Assembly (NCBI RefSeq): GCF_018967845.1 | Contig: NZ_JAHLZZ010000001.1 | Location: forward strand, 2,976,001 to 3,040,000 | DNA length: 64,000 bases | Reading direction: 5' to 3' | DNA from: Hymenobacter siberiensis | Lineage (GTDB): Bacteria > Bacteroidota > Bacteroidia > Cytophagales > Hymenobacteraceae | Shown: positions 50,213 through 58,522 of the stretch, piece after piece | Position numbering within the stretch: the stretch's first letter is position 1 | Layout: every line of letters begins with the position of its first letter | Program-made: the position numbers and the translations under genes | The notes under the pieces: generated by a model | Databases searched by the model: none | Told to the model about the DNA's origin: nothing | What the model saw: the letters and a program-made list of their open reading frames with translations, nothing else

Positions 50213-50254
50213 AAACCAAAAAGCCGCCTCGGGAACGAGGCGGCTTTTTGGTTT
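50213..50254. terminator. bidirectional terminator, 19-bp stem
   Basis: AAACCAAAAAGCCGCCTCG (50213-50231) and its perfect complement (50236-50254), 4-nt loop. Shared by the small exported protein (plus) and the two-TM protein (minus). Confidence 0.9.
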
Positions 50255-50255
50255 C

Positions 50256-50957
50256 TTAAACTAAGATGGCATCTGGAGTTAATGCAGCTGGTTCGATGCC
50301 GGTGTGATGACTGAATAAAATATTCAGTTGACGAGCAAGCTCTGATTTGTTAGCCGTGCTGGGGTCGCGTCGGGACTGCCGATAAAAGCGGGAGCTCATG
50401 GCGTTTACGACTTCGCCGACAGTGGCAAATTGAATGGTCGTACCCAGCCGGGTACCTATATCCAGGCCAATGATGGAAACCGTGAAACTCGCCAGACAAG
50501 CCCACCAGCCGATGGTCGAGTTGGTGATGTGTCCTATCAACGCTGCCACTGGCAGGCCGAAGATTGAGCCAATGAGCAGGCCGATGCAGACGTTCTGCGC
50601 CAGAGAAGGCATACCCAAGATGTCTAGTTTCATGTTTAGTGCCCGTTCGATGGCTTGTGCGGCTAAGCGTCGTTGTACCCGTTGCGCTGGAAGAATATCG
50701 GCCAACAAGGAATTGGGTTCGATAGCCGCCGTACCGGTTGGCAGCACTTTTCGCAATTTATAAAAGGCCTGTTGCAAGGTGCAGTCGGATGCGCATGCCA
50801 ACGGTAGTTTGGAATACACGAGCGTGCAAAACTCGCCGTACGTTTTGATTTGTTCGAAGTCGGTTTGCCCGAAACGGATGCCAAATGACTTTTCTATAGC
50901 TGGAATGAGGTCAAAGCTAAAGTCTTCGTCATCGATACCCAAGTGTGGTGCGCTCAT
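50256..50957 (-). CDS. two-TM protein with acyl-carrier-like flanks
   Basis: A 233-residue protein from ATG 50957 (MSAPHLGIDDED); an ATG 6 bp further up is possible. The N-terminal part IPAIEKSFGIRFGQTDFEQIKTYGEFCTLVYSKL has the helical pattern of an acyl carrier protein's second half but without a DSL phosphopantetheine Ser. Two hydrophobic segments (VCIGLLIGSIFGLPVAALIGHI and GWWACLASFTVSIIGLDIG) follow. The C-terminus LNILFSHHTGIEPAALTPDAILV resembles the beginning of an ACP and stops there. Function unknown. The ACP resemblance is weak. Confidence 0.6.
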   Translation of the reverse strand: MSAPHLGIDDEDFSFDLIPAIEKSFGIRFGQTDFEQIKTYGEFCTLVYSKLPLACASDCTLQQAFYKLRKVLPTGTAAIEPNSLLADILPAQRVQRRLAAQAIERALNMKLDILGMPSLAQNVCIGLLIGSIFGLPVAALIGHITNSTIGWWACLASFTVSIIGLDIGTRLGTTIQFATVGEVVNAMSSRFYRQSRRDPSTANKSELARQLNILFSHHTGIEPAALTPDAILV

Positions 50958-51129
50958 GTGCATTGGAAGTAATGAACCGTTGAGTGATGCTAAATGTAGC
51001 TGCAAATGCCGGAGAAGCTCCTTGAGTAAGTGTTTTTAACATATATCCGCTCTTCGCGCACGGCCACCAATGGCGCTTCTGAACCATCGCCCCGAAGGTT
51101 TGTAGCAATAGGGCCAATAACGTTGCTAT

Positions 51130-52635
51130 ATGTCTCTCTCGCCGGCCGAAACCCTCCTGCTTTTCCCCCATCAACTCTACGACGAGCACCCGGCTCTGCA
51201 ATCCAGCCGCCCGGTGGTGCTCCTTGAAGAACCCCTGTTTTTCACCCACTTTCGGTTTCATCAGCAGAAGCTGGTGCTGCACCGGGCCAGTATGCAGGCC
51301 TACTGGCGGCGGCTGGAAGCGCGCGGGTTTACCTGCCAGTACGTGGAGGCGCGGCAGCCCGCCGCCGATGTGCGCCAGTGGATTGCCCAGGCCTCGGCCG
51401 CCGGATTGCGCGAGCTGCACGTCATCGACCCGGTGGACGACTGGCTGGGGCGGCGCATCAAAAAGGCAGTCCAACGGGTTGGAATCGACCTTACGGTGCA
51501 TCCTAACCCCAATTTCCTGAATGAGCGGGCGGACGGTGATGCTTTTTTCGCGGGGCGTAAGAAGTATTTCCAGACCGATTTCTACGTGGCCCAACGCAAG
51601 CAGCGCCGCCTGCTGCTGGAACCCGACGGGCAGCCCACCGGCGGCAAATGGACGTTTGATACCGACAACCGCGAGAAGTTTCCCAAAACCGAAACCGTGC
51701 CCGCGCTGCCCTGGCCCGCGCCCACGGCCGAGGTGAGCGAGGCTATTACTTACGTTGAAACCCACTTTGCGGACCACTACGGCCGAGCCGCCGATTTCCG
51801 CTACCCCACCACCCACGAAGCCGCCCAGGCCTGGCTGGCTAATTTTCTGGCGCACCGGCTGGCCAAGTTTGGCGTGTACGAAGATGCCCAGGTGGCCCGC
51901 GAGCCGGTGCTCTACCACGCCCTGCTCACGCCCATGCTGAACATTGGTCTGCTCAACCCGCAGCAGATTATTGATGCGACGCTCGCCCACGCCGCCCGCC
52001 ACGACGTGCCCCTGAACTCGCTGGAAGGCTTTCTACGGCAGATAGTGGGCTGGCGCGAGTTCATCCGCCTCGTGTATGAGCGGGAGGGGCGCAAGCAGCG
52101 CACCCGCAACTTCTGGGGCTTCGAGCGCCGGATTCCGCCCGCGTTCTGGACCGGCACCACGGGTATCGGGCCGGTCGATATCGTGATAAAGAAAGTACTG
52201 GCCGGTGCCTATAACCACCACATCGAGCGGCTGATGGTGATGGGCAACTTCATGCTGCTCTGCGAGTTCGACCCCGACGAAGTGCACCGCTGGTTTATGG
52301 AAATGTACATCGATGCCTACGATTGGGTGATGGTGCCCAACGTGTACGGCATGACCCAATTTGCCGATGGCGGCCTGATGACCACCAAGCCGTACATCAG
52401 CGGTAGCAACTACCTGCTGAAGATGGGCGACTGGCCCAAGGGCGACTGGCAGGCCACCTGGGACGGCCTGTTCTGGCGCTTCATGCACGTCAACCGCGAC
52501 TTTTTTACCACTAATCCTCGGCTGGGTATGCTGGTGAAGATGTTCGACAAGATGAGCGAAGCAAAGCGGGACGCCCACTTAGCCCATGCGGAGGCCTTTC
52601 TGGCGCAATTGGACGCCTGGAACGAAGAATCGTAG
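51130..52635 (+). CDS. cryptochrome/photolyase of the PhrB ((6-4) photolyase) family, no Fe-S cysteine set
   Basis: A 501-residue flavoprotein: N-terminal PHQLYDEHPAL...VVLLEEPLFFTHFRFHQQKLVLHRASMQAY, then an FAD-binding helical domain with LNSLEGFLRQIVGWREFIRLVYERE, MNVNRDFFTTNPRLGML-type end and MFDKMSEAKRDAHL. In the type members four Cys bind a [4Fe-4S] cluster. Here only two Cys exist in the whole protein (about residues 69 and 378, the latter in MLLCEFDPDEVHRWF); the DYCxxC and CPFN positions are DWPKGDW and TWDGLFW. So a cluster of the PhrB type cannot form. Repair of (6-4) photoproducts is presumed. Confidence 0.88.
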   Translation: MSLSPAETLLLFPHQLYDEHPALQSSRPVVLLEEPLFFTHFRFHQQKLVLHRASMQAYWRRLEARGFTCQYVEARQPAADVRQWIAQASAAGLRELHVIDPVDDWLGRRIKKAVQRVGIDLTVHPNPNFLNERADGDAFFAGRKKYFQTDFYVAQRKQRRLLLEPDGQPTGGKWTFDTDNREKFPKTETVPALPWPAPTAEVSEAITYVETHFADHYGRAADFRYPTTHEAAQAWLANFLAHRLAKFGVYEDAQVAREPVLYHALLTPMLNIGLLNPQQIIDATLAHAARHDVPLNSLEGFLRQIVGWREFIRLVYEREGRKQRTRNFWGFERRIPPAFWTGTTGIGPVDIVIKKVLAGAYNHHIERLMVMGNFMLLCEFDPDEVHRWFMEMYIDAYDWVMVPNVYGMTQFADGGLMTTKPYISGSNYLLKMGDWPKGDWQATWDGLFWRFMHVNRDFFTTNPRLGMLVKMFDKMSEAKRDAHLAHAEAFLAQLDAWNEES

Positions 52636-52671
52636 CGCAAAAAAATGACTAAGTAGGAGCCGGCCGGCATT

Positions 52672-52714
52672 CGCCCGCCGTCCGCCCGCCGTCCGCCCGC
52701 CGTCCGCCCCCGTC
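52672..52714 (+). repeat. 11-bp tandem repeat upstream of thyA
   Basis: Three perfect copies of CGCCCGCCGTC (52672-52704) and a shortened fourth (52705-52714). They occupy the place where a -33 box of the thyA promoter would be expected. Confidence 0.9.
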
Positions 52715-52721
52715 CGCGTTT

Positions 52722-52729
52722 TATCTTTG
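52722..52729 (+). promoter_or_regulatory. -7 promoter element TATCTTTG upstream of thyA
   Basis: TATCTTTG fits TAnnTTTG and ends 7 nt before the thyA ATG, implying a very short or leaderless mRNA. No TTG -33 box; the 11-bp GC repeats lie there instead. Confidence 0.5.
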
Positions 52730-52736
52730 CCTCCCC

Positions 52737-53531
52737 ATGATTCAATACCAAGCCCTCCTCCGCCAGATTCTCGATACCGGCACTCTTAAGACGGACCGAA
52801 CTGACACTTGCACAATGTCTATTTTTGGGCATCAAATGCGGTTCAATCTGGCTGACGGCTTCCCGCTGGTCACTACCAAGAAGGTACATCTTAAAAGTAT
52901 CATCCATGAACTACTCTGGTTTTTGAAAGGAGATACCAACATTGCCTATTTGCAGCAGAATGGCGTAAAAATTTGGAATGAATGGGCCGATGCCAATGGT
53001 GACCTCGGCCCCGTGTACGGTTACCAGTGGCGCTCCTGGCCCGACGGCCACGGCGGTCACATCGACCAGATTTCGCAGATTGTTCAGCAGCTCCGCACCA
53101 ATCCCAACTCGCGCCGCATGGTGGTTTCGGCCTGGAACGTGGCCGACCTGCCGGCCATGAAACTGCCCGCTTGCCACGCCCTGTTCCAGTTTTACGTAGC
53201 CGATGGCAAGCTCTCGTGCCAGCTCTACCAGCGCTCGGCCGACGTGTTTCTGGGCGTGCCGTTCAACATTGCCAGCTATGCGCTGCTCACCCTCATGGTG
53301 GCCCAGGTAGTGGGCCTGCAACCCGGCGAGTTCATCTGGACCGGCGGCGACACCCACCTCTACAGCAACCACCTGGAGCAGGCCCGCCTACAGCTGGAGC
53401 GCGAGCCCAAACCGCTGCCCCGGATGCTGATAAACCCCGACGTAACGGATATTTTCGGCTTTCAATATGAGGACTTCAAGCTGGAGAATTATGAGCCCTG
53501 GCCGGCGATAAAAGCGCCGGTAGCCGTATAG
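52737..53531 (+). CDS. thyA: thymidylate synthase
   Basis: A 264-residue enzyme, the same length as E. coli ThyA, which methylates dUMP to dTMP with methylene-THF. The catalytic Cys146 lies in [41 protein letters not shown] and the dUMP-binding [19 protein letters not shown] are present. ATG 52737. The first ~250 bp are AT-richer than the rest of the gene. It is directly followed by two TonB_C-type genes rather than by dihydrofolate reductase. Confidence 0.97.
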   Translation: MIQYQALLRQILDTGTLKTDRTDTCTMSIFGHQMRFNLADGFPLVTTKKVHLKSIIHELLWFLKGDTNIAYLQQNGVKIWNEWADANGDLGPVYGYQWRSWPDGHGGHIDQISQIVQQLRTNPNSRRMVVSAWNVADLPAMKLPACHALFQFYVADGKLSCQLYQRSADVFLGVPFNIASYALLTLMVAQVVGLQPGEFIWTGGDTHLYSNHLEQARLQLEREPKPLPRMLINPDVTDIFGFQYEDFKLENYEPWPAIKAPVAV

Positions 53532-53536
53532 GCGGC

Positions 53537-54052
53537 ATGAGAAACCGCGCGCTAAGGTTGGCATGGCTGGGTAGCGCGCTGTTGGCGGCCGGCACGGCGC
53601 ATGCCCAATACGCCGCGCCGGGCTTTCCCATGCTGCCGCAGGGCCGCCTGCCCGTGACCAAAGCGGTAGCGAAGCTACAGTCGCCCATTCTGCCCCGTTT
53701 CTGGCACGAAGCCGACCCGGGCAAGCTGGCGGCGGGCCGCACGCAGTTTTTCGAATTTGTATCGGAACACGCCAAATTTCCGGAGGCCGCCCGGCCCACG
53801 CCCAACCATCCCGAAGTCCCGCTGCCCACCGGCCGGCTGCTGGTGCGCGTACTGGTGCGGCCCGACGGCTCGGTGCGCCAGCCGCCGCGTATCACCAAGC
53901 GCGAGCTGGCGCTGCCCGAAAGCGCTTACCCGCCTAGTGCCATTCAGGCCCTCGACGCGGAGGCGCAACGGGTGCTCGGGGCTTTGCGGTTCGTACGGTC
54001 TAAGTCGGTGCAGGATTCGCTGGTGGTACCCATACGGTTTATCGCGCAGTGA
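53537..54052 (+). CDS. exported TonB C-terminal-domain-like protein (first of tandem pair)
   Basis: A 171-residue exported protein (signal MRNRALRLAWLGSALLAAGTAHAQ). Its C-terminal part PTGRLLVRVLVRPDGSVRQPPRITKRELALPESA...ALDAEAQRVLGALRF matches the TonB_C fold used in energy-transducer and periplasmic adapter proteins of Bacteroidota. No TonB N-terminal membrane anchor/Pro-rich spacer. It shares the middle motif ILPRFWHEADPGKLAAGRTQF with the next gene, so it is a duplication. It lies 5 bp after thyA. Confidence 0.78.
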   Translation: MRNRALRLAWLGSALLAAGTAHAQYAAPGFPMLPQGRLPVTKAVAKLQSPILPRFWHEADPGKLAAGRTQFFEFVSEHAKFPEAARPTPNHPEVPLPTGRLLVRVLVRPDGSVRQPPRITKRELALPESAYPPSAIQALDAEAQRVLGALRFVRSKSVQDSLVVPIRFIAQ

Positions 54053-54618
54053 GCGTTAGGAGTTTAGGCGCGGCCTCGAATGGCAGTGAAATATATCTGA
54101 TTAAGCTACTGTTACTTTTTTGTCTGATTTGGAGCTTTACTGTGCAGGCGCAGAGCAGCGGCAACTCATATTCTGCGCCGGGAATGCCGCTGCATTTGCA
54201 GCACGGCGTGCCAGTAGTGCCAGCGCGGTCCATAAGGAAGACAGCCGCTGCAGAACGACTCCATTCGGTGCCGAAAGCTTCACCCATACTAGCTCGTTTT
54301 TGGCACGAAACAGATTCGGGAGCCCGGCAGGCAGGATATGCTCAGTTTATTCGTACGATTCAGCATCTGACCAAGTACCCGGTTCCGGCGCTACGTGCTC
54401 AGACGGAAGGGCGCATTTTTGTCAGGGCCATCATTTCGGCCGATGGAATACCGGCAAAAATTGAGGTCGTTAAGCGAAATATGACTGCCGGAGCTTCTGA
54501 AGAATCATTGAGTTTGTTGGATGCGGAATCAATACGAGTGATTAAGTCGATGAAATTTGAACCTAAAGCCAACGGGGCCGACACGGTTACTGTGCCAATG
54601 GGGTACTTTATTCAGTAG
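54049..54618 (+). CDS. exported TonB C-terminal-domain-like protein (second of tandem pair)
   Basis: A 189-residue protein from GTG 54049 that overlaps the previous stop (GTGA), implying coupled translation. A signal (IYLIKLLLLFCLIWSFTVQAQ) is followed by ILARFWHETDSGARQAGYAQF, homologous to the preceding gene, and a TonB_C part with EGRIFVRAIISADGIPAKIEVVKRNM...AESIRVIKSMKF. It is AT-richer than its neighbour. Function unknown. It is convergent with, and overlaps by 11 bp, the class IV aminotransferase gene. Confidence 0.75.
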   Translation: MSVRSLGAASNGSEIYLIKLLLLFCLIWSFTVQAQSSGNSYSAPGMPLHLQHGVPVVPARSIRKTAAAERLHSVPKASPILARFWHETDSGARQAGYAQFIRTIQHLTKYPVPALRAQTEGRIFVRAIISADGIPAKIEVVKRNMTAGASEESLSLLDAESIRVIKSMKFEPKANGADTVTVPMGYFIQ

Positions 54619-55426
54619 CCTGACCCAAATTCATCAAAATGGTAATCAGTCCATTGTGAATAGGTTTGTAGGCTGTGCCAGCTACTGAATGTACTATTCT
54701 CACCGCCGCCACATTAGCCGTGAAAACGGCGTCGGCGGCCAATAGCTCTTCTCTAAAAAACAACCCTTCCCGGCACTCCATACCCGCCGCCCGCGCTGCC
54801 CGCAGCACCTGCGCCCGGCGCACGCCCGCCACGCAGCCCGTTTCGAGCGAAGGCGTAAACAGCACCTCATCTTTCAGCCAAAAAATAGCCGCCGCGCCCG
54901 CCTCTGCCACATGCCCGGCCGCATCGCAGAGGATGATTTCATCGAGCCCGCGCTGCTGCCGTTCGTGCGCGGCCCGCACGTATAGCCACGACTGCGGGCC
55001 TTTGCAAAAGCTTAGCGGCGAATGAATAGAGTGGTTTTCGACGGCAAAATCAGCATTCGCGATGGCTGAGTCCTCAGGCAAGAAAGCTTCGGCGGTGGCC
55101 AGCCATTCGGCGGCGTCGGTGGTGGGGGTGTAGCGGCCGCCGCCGGTGCGCCAAAGCTGCAGGCGCAGGCGGGCGGCGGGTAGCTGGTTGGCGGTAGCGA
55201 GGCGGGTCAGGGTCGCTTCTAACGCTTCGGGGGTGGCCAGGGCGGCGGGCAGCGTGAGGTACAGGGCGGCGGCGGCCTGTTGCATGCGGGTGTGGTGGTC
55301 GGCGGCGAGGTGCAGGCGGCCTTCGGCAAAAATCAGGGTTTCGAAAAAGCCATCGCCAAAAGCCAGGCCGCGGTTGGGCAGGGGCAGGGTGGCGGTGGGC
55401 AGCAGGATATCATTCAACAAGAGCAT
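54608..55426 (-). CDS. class IV aminotransferase (aminodeoxychorismate lyase / D-amino-acid transaminase type)
   Basis: A 272-residue fold-type IV PLP enzyme, start at ATG 55426 (MLLLNDILLPTATLPLPNRGLAFGDGFFETL). Visible are FGDGFFETL, the R-x-L-x-Q-x-W strand region, the Lys in SFCKGPQSWLYVRAAHE (catalytic Lys candidate) and DEIILCDAAGHVAEAGAAAIFWLKD. PabC (4-amino-4-deoxychorismate lyase) is the best guess because no BCAT-specific motif is seen, but the exact substrate is not determined. Confidence 0.8.
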   Translation of the reverse strand: MLLLNDILLPTATLPLPNRGLAFGDGFFETLIFAEGRLHLAADHHTRMQQAAAALYLTLPAALATPEALEATLTRLATANQLPAARLRLQLWRTGGGRYTPTTDAAEWLATAEAFLPEDSAIANADFAVENHSIHSPLSFCKGPQSWLYVRAAHERQQRGLDEIILCDAAGHVAEAGAAAIFWLKDEVLFTPSLETGCVAGVRRAQVLRAARAAGMECREGLFFREELLAADAVFTANVAAVRIVHSVAGTAYKPIHNGLITILMNLGQATE

Positions 55427-55460
55427 AGGTGCAAGGTAGGACAGCTGCTGCCCGGACACA

Positions 55461-55494
55461 AAAAAAGGGCAAACCTGCAGGTTTGCCTTTTTTT
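55461..55494. terminator. terminator between aminotransferase and delta-60 gene
   Basis: GGCAAACC (55468-55475) TGCA GGTTTGCC (55480-55487), with a long T-run on the right and A-run on the left. Terminates the delta-60 gene's downstream flank and any rightward transcript. Confidence 0.7.
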
Positions 55495-55513
55495 CAAAGA
55501 AGCCTATTGGCAA

Positions 55514-58102
55514 TTACTGCACCTGAATGCGGCGCGTAACTGCTCCTTCGGTGTAGCTCACGCGCAACAGGTACGTACCGGTAGGCAAGCCTTCGAGGGC
55601 CAGCGTGGCCGGGGCCGCGCCGCTGATGGGTTGATGGCGTACGGTGCGGCCGAGCACATCGAGCAGGTCGAGGGCCTGCGGATGCGAGCTGCCATCGGGA
55701 GCCACGGTAAGCGTGCCATGGGCAGGCACGGGCCAGGCTAAAGTACGGTCGGCTACAGCCTTAGGAGCAGCCGCGTGCAGCACGTTGGTAGCAACGGGTG
55801 CAACCCAAATTGTCGTATTGTCAGCCCTGCGCGTAGCGCTGAATGGGCCACCGTTGGTGCCTGGGCCGATAACAACGTAAATCCGGCACCATTGCCGAAG
55901 GGTGGAAGCGACAATTTGGGTTGCACCCGTAGCAACGATGCGAGCTGCCGCAATGCTTGGTGCCCCGCTCAGGCTGGAAAACGTACCGCCCGCCACAATG
56001 GCGCCATCAGGCTGCACCAGCAGCGTGTTTACGGTGCTGTTAGGTGTAGCAGTGGCCGCGTACGTGCCATCGGCGGCACCAGTGCTGAGCAACCGGGCCA
56101 GGTTGCTGGGCAAATTTGCACTAGAGAAGCTGCCGCCTAGCAAAATGCGATTATTGGGCTGCAGCAGCACCGAGTAGATGGTGCCAGTAGAAGTAGGGGG
56201 CACAAAGCCGGCATCGAGGGTGCCGCCGGGGTTCAGGCGGACAATATTGGCACGGGCAGTACCGGCATAGGCCGTAAAGCTGCCACCTACCAGCACGTTG
56301 CCATCGGGCTGCACGGCTAGGCTGCGAAGCGTAGCGCTGGTACTTGTGAAGGCGCTACCGGTGAAACTTGCATCGATTGCGCCGGTGCTCTCGAGGCGCA
56401 CCAATGTCCGAATGGCAGTTGTGCCGCCTGCCGGAATCGCCGAGCCGGCAACCAGCAGCTTGCCGTTGGGTTGCTGGGCCATGGCCTGAAAGGCCGTCAG
56501 ACGTCCCGAGCCGGTGGTGTTCAGCACAAAGGAATTATCGGGCGCACCGGTTGGCATTAGCCGAAACAGGCCCTGCGTATTAGCGGGTGCACCATTGAGG
56601 CTATAAGCTGACCCACCAACCAGAATGCGGCCATCGGCCTGCAGCAGCAGCCGGGTGAGGGTGCTGCCAGTCAGGCTGGGGGCAGTGAAGGTATTATCGG
56701 GGATGCCCGTGGCCAGGAAGCGTTGGACCGAAGCACGCGTAGCCGCCACAATACGTCCATCGGGCTGCAATGCGAGGTCAACAACGGGAGTAGAGATGCC
56801 CACCGAAGAGCTGAAAGTTGCGTCCAGCGTTCCGTTTACATTCAGGCGAGCCATGCTCCGGCTGACCTGGCCCCCGACCTCGTAAAATGAGCCCCCAATC
56901 ACGAGTTTACCATCCGGCTGGCGCACCACGGCAGCTACGATGCCATTATTTTGGAAAATGGGTTGAAAAGCCGGGTCAACTGCACCGGTGCTGGTGAGTT
57001 GCAGCAATTGCCGGTCTGTTACGCCATTAAAACTGGTAAAGGAGCCCCCGACCAGAATATTGTTGTTGGCCAGTACCCTCACGGTGCGGGAATTGCCGTT
57101 GGGGCCGGTGCCCATCTGGAAAGTGGCATCGACCGTGCCGTTGGGGTTGAGGCGGGCCAGCGACGGCAGAGTCGAGGCATTGATAGGAGCACTCAGTACC
57201 AGAATCTTCCCATCGGACTGCAGCGCAAAAGGCGAGGCAAAGCCGGAGTAGATGTAATTAGGGTACGGTGCGGTAGGCGTATACGCGAAGGTGTTGTCGA
57301 GGCTGCCATCGGGCATGAGGCGCAACAAGTTATCGTAGCTGCCACCGGCTACCAGAATCCGGCCATCGGCCTGCACGGCTATTTGGGCCGCTTCTTCGTT
57401 GGTACGCAGGGCGGCCGCAAAAGTGGGGTCGAAGCTACCGTCGGTGTTCAGCCGTGCAAGTCCATTAGCTGGATTTCCGTTATAGCTGAAAAAATAGCCG
57501 TTGATGAGAATTTTACCGGTGGGTAAAACCGTGATACCCTCAATTTCATCAGTGCTACCGCTGCCAGCATTAAAGGTGGAATCAACTGTCCCTGAGGCGT
57601 TGAGCCGCACGATGTTGCCTGTAGTAACGCCATTGAAAGCACTAAACGAGCCCACTACAATGAATTGGCCATTGGCAAGCTGGGCCGCATGGTTAATGTT
57701 CCCTCCCGCCGGGCCAGTGCCTGCATCAAAGGTGGCGTCGGCCGTACCGGTTGCGTTCAGGCGTAGTAGCCCGGTGCGTGTCACGCCATTGGCTATTATC
57801 GGGTTGCCAACTCCTAAGTAAGAAACCAGCATCAATTGTCCATTGCTAAGCGCCTCTACGCCGCGAGTAGTCACTCCCGTACCCAGGTTCTGCTGAAATG
57901 CTGCATCCAGCGTACCATTGGTATTTAAGCGCACTACGGAGCTCGTAGTAGTGCCATTGACCCGGCTGTAAGCGCCCGATACAACGAGCTTGCCATCGGC
58001 CTGCTGCAATGACGAGTACACATCACCGGAATTGTAAATACCTGCTGGCGTAAATACAGGGTCCACGGTTTGGGCTGTCACCGGCTGCCATAATAGAGCC
58101 AT
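55514..58102 (-). CDS. secreted delta-60 repeat protein with T9SS type A sorting domain
   Basis: An 862-residue protein built of about 15 delta-60-type repeats, recognised by recurring blocks of the form VRLNxNGTLDAxFxxGxG and QPDGKxLVxGxF. The last ~75 residues (LAWPVPAHGTLTVAPDG...LDLLDVLGRTVRHQPI...LPTGTYLLRVSY) are a type IX secretion C-terminal domain, so it is exported by T9SS. The annotated N-terminus MALLWQPVTAQT is very short for a signal peptide and lies next to the inverted-repeat element at 58100-58331, so the real start region may be disrupted. Function unknown; possibly adhesive. Confidence 0.85.
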   Translation of the reverse strand: MALLWQPVTAQTVDPVFTPAGIYNSGDVYSSLQQADGKLVVSGAYSRVNGTTTSSVVRLNTNGTLDAAFQQNLGTGVTTRGVEALSNGQLMLVSYLGVGNPIIANGVTRTGLLRLNATGTADATFDAGTGPAGGNINHAAQLANGQFIVVGSFSAFNGVTTGNIVRLNASGTVDSTFNAGSGSTDEIEGITVLPTGKILINGYFFSYNGNPANGLARLNTDGSFDPTFAAALRTNEEAAQIAVQADGRILVAGGSYDNLLRLMPDGSLDNTFAYTPTAPYPNYIYSGFASPFALQSDGKILVLSAPINASTLPSLARLNPNGTVDATFQMGTGPNGNSRTVRVLANNNILVGGSFTSFNGVTDRQLLQLTSTGAVDPAFQPIFQNNGIVAAVVRQPDGKLVIGGSFYEVGGQVSRSMARLNVNGTLDATFSSSVGISTPVVDLALQPDGRIVAATRASVQRFLATGIPDNTFTAPSLTGSTLTRLLLQADGRILVGGSAYSLNGAPANTQGLFRLMPTGAPDNSFVLNTTGSGRLTAFQAMAQQPNGKLLVAGSAIPAGGTTAIRTLVRLESTGAIDASFTGSAFTSTSATLRSLAVQPDGNVLVGGSFTAYAGTARANIVRLNPGGTLDAGFVPPTSTGTIYSVLLQPNNRILLGGSFSSANLPSNLARLLSTGAADGTYAATATPNSTVNTLLVQPDGAIVAGGTFSSLSGAPSIAAARIVATGATQIVASTLRQWCRIYVVIGPGTNGGPFSATRRADNTTIWVAPVATNVLHAAAPKAVADRTLAWPVPAHGTLTVAPDGSSHPQALDLLDVLGRTVRHQPISGAAPATLALEGLPTGTYLLRVSYTEGAVTRRIQVQ

Positions 58103-58331
58103 TGCACCAAATGCACAGTTAGCGTTGCTATAGTTGAGCTAATATTCACAACGCATTGACCAATAACATGCTTTGAACAAGGCACGTTATGAGGAGGCTG
58201 TTGTAACTATTTGAGCAGCCAGTAAATCATTTCACTGAATCCTGGCGCTGGAAAGGGCCTTCCGATTCAGCAATCGACACATGTTTTTTAAGCTCAACCA
58301 TAGCAACGCTAACTACGCATTTGGTGCAATG
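58100..58331. mobile_element. 232-bp MITE-like element with 41-bp inverted ends
   Basis: Bases 58100-58140 and 58291-58331 are inverted copies with 3 mismatches in 41 bp. The inside has no open frame. No target-site duplication is visible. Such a structure is typical of a MITE or IS remnant. It overlaps the 5' end of the delta-60 gene, whose annotated start ATG (58100-58102) uses the last bases of the left arm. Confidence 0.6.
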
Positions 58332-58388
58332 ACCTTATATAATTTATTGAGCAGTTTATAGACTCGATTAAGGTTAAGTAGATGGGGT

Positions 58389-58467
58389 TGTTTAGAAAGT
58401 CACAAAAGGTACTCAACCGGTCATGCTGCGCTGCGCGCTGCATGACCGTTCGGGGACTTTCTAAACA
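58389..58467. repeat. nested palindrome, GTCATGC (REP-like) family
   Basis: Outer arms TGTTTAGAAAGTC (58389-58401) and GACTTTCTAAACA (58455-58467); inner arms GGTCATGC (58419-58426) and GCATGACC (58440-58447). Confidence 0.8.
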
Positions 58468-58522
58468 GCTTCGATGAATTGTATTGAAGCTGTTTAGAAA
58501 GTCGGGTCTTTTGCGGGTCTGT

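Noticed and set aside
52672-52714. possible CRISPR-like array upstream of thyA
   Set aside because: The 11-bp units are directly adjacent without spacers, so this is a simple tandem repeat; no cas genes are present.
55514-58102. repeats in the delta-60 gene read as DNA repeats
   Set aside because: They are protein-level delta-60 repeats with divergent codons, not a separate repeat element.
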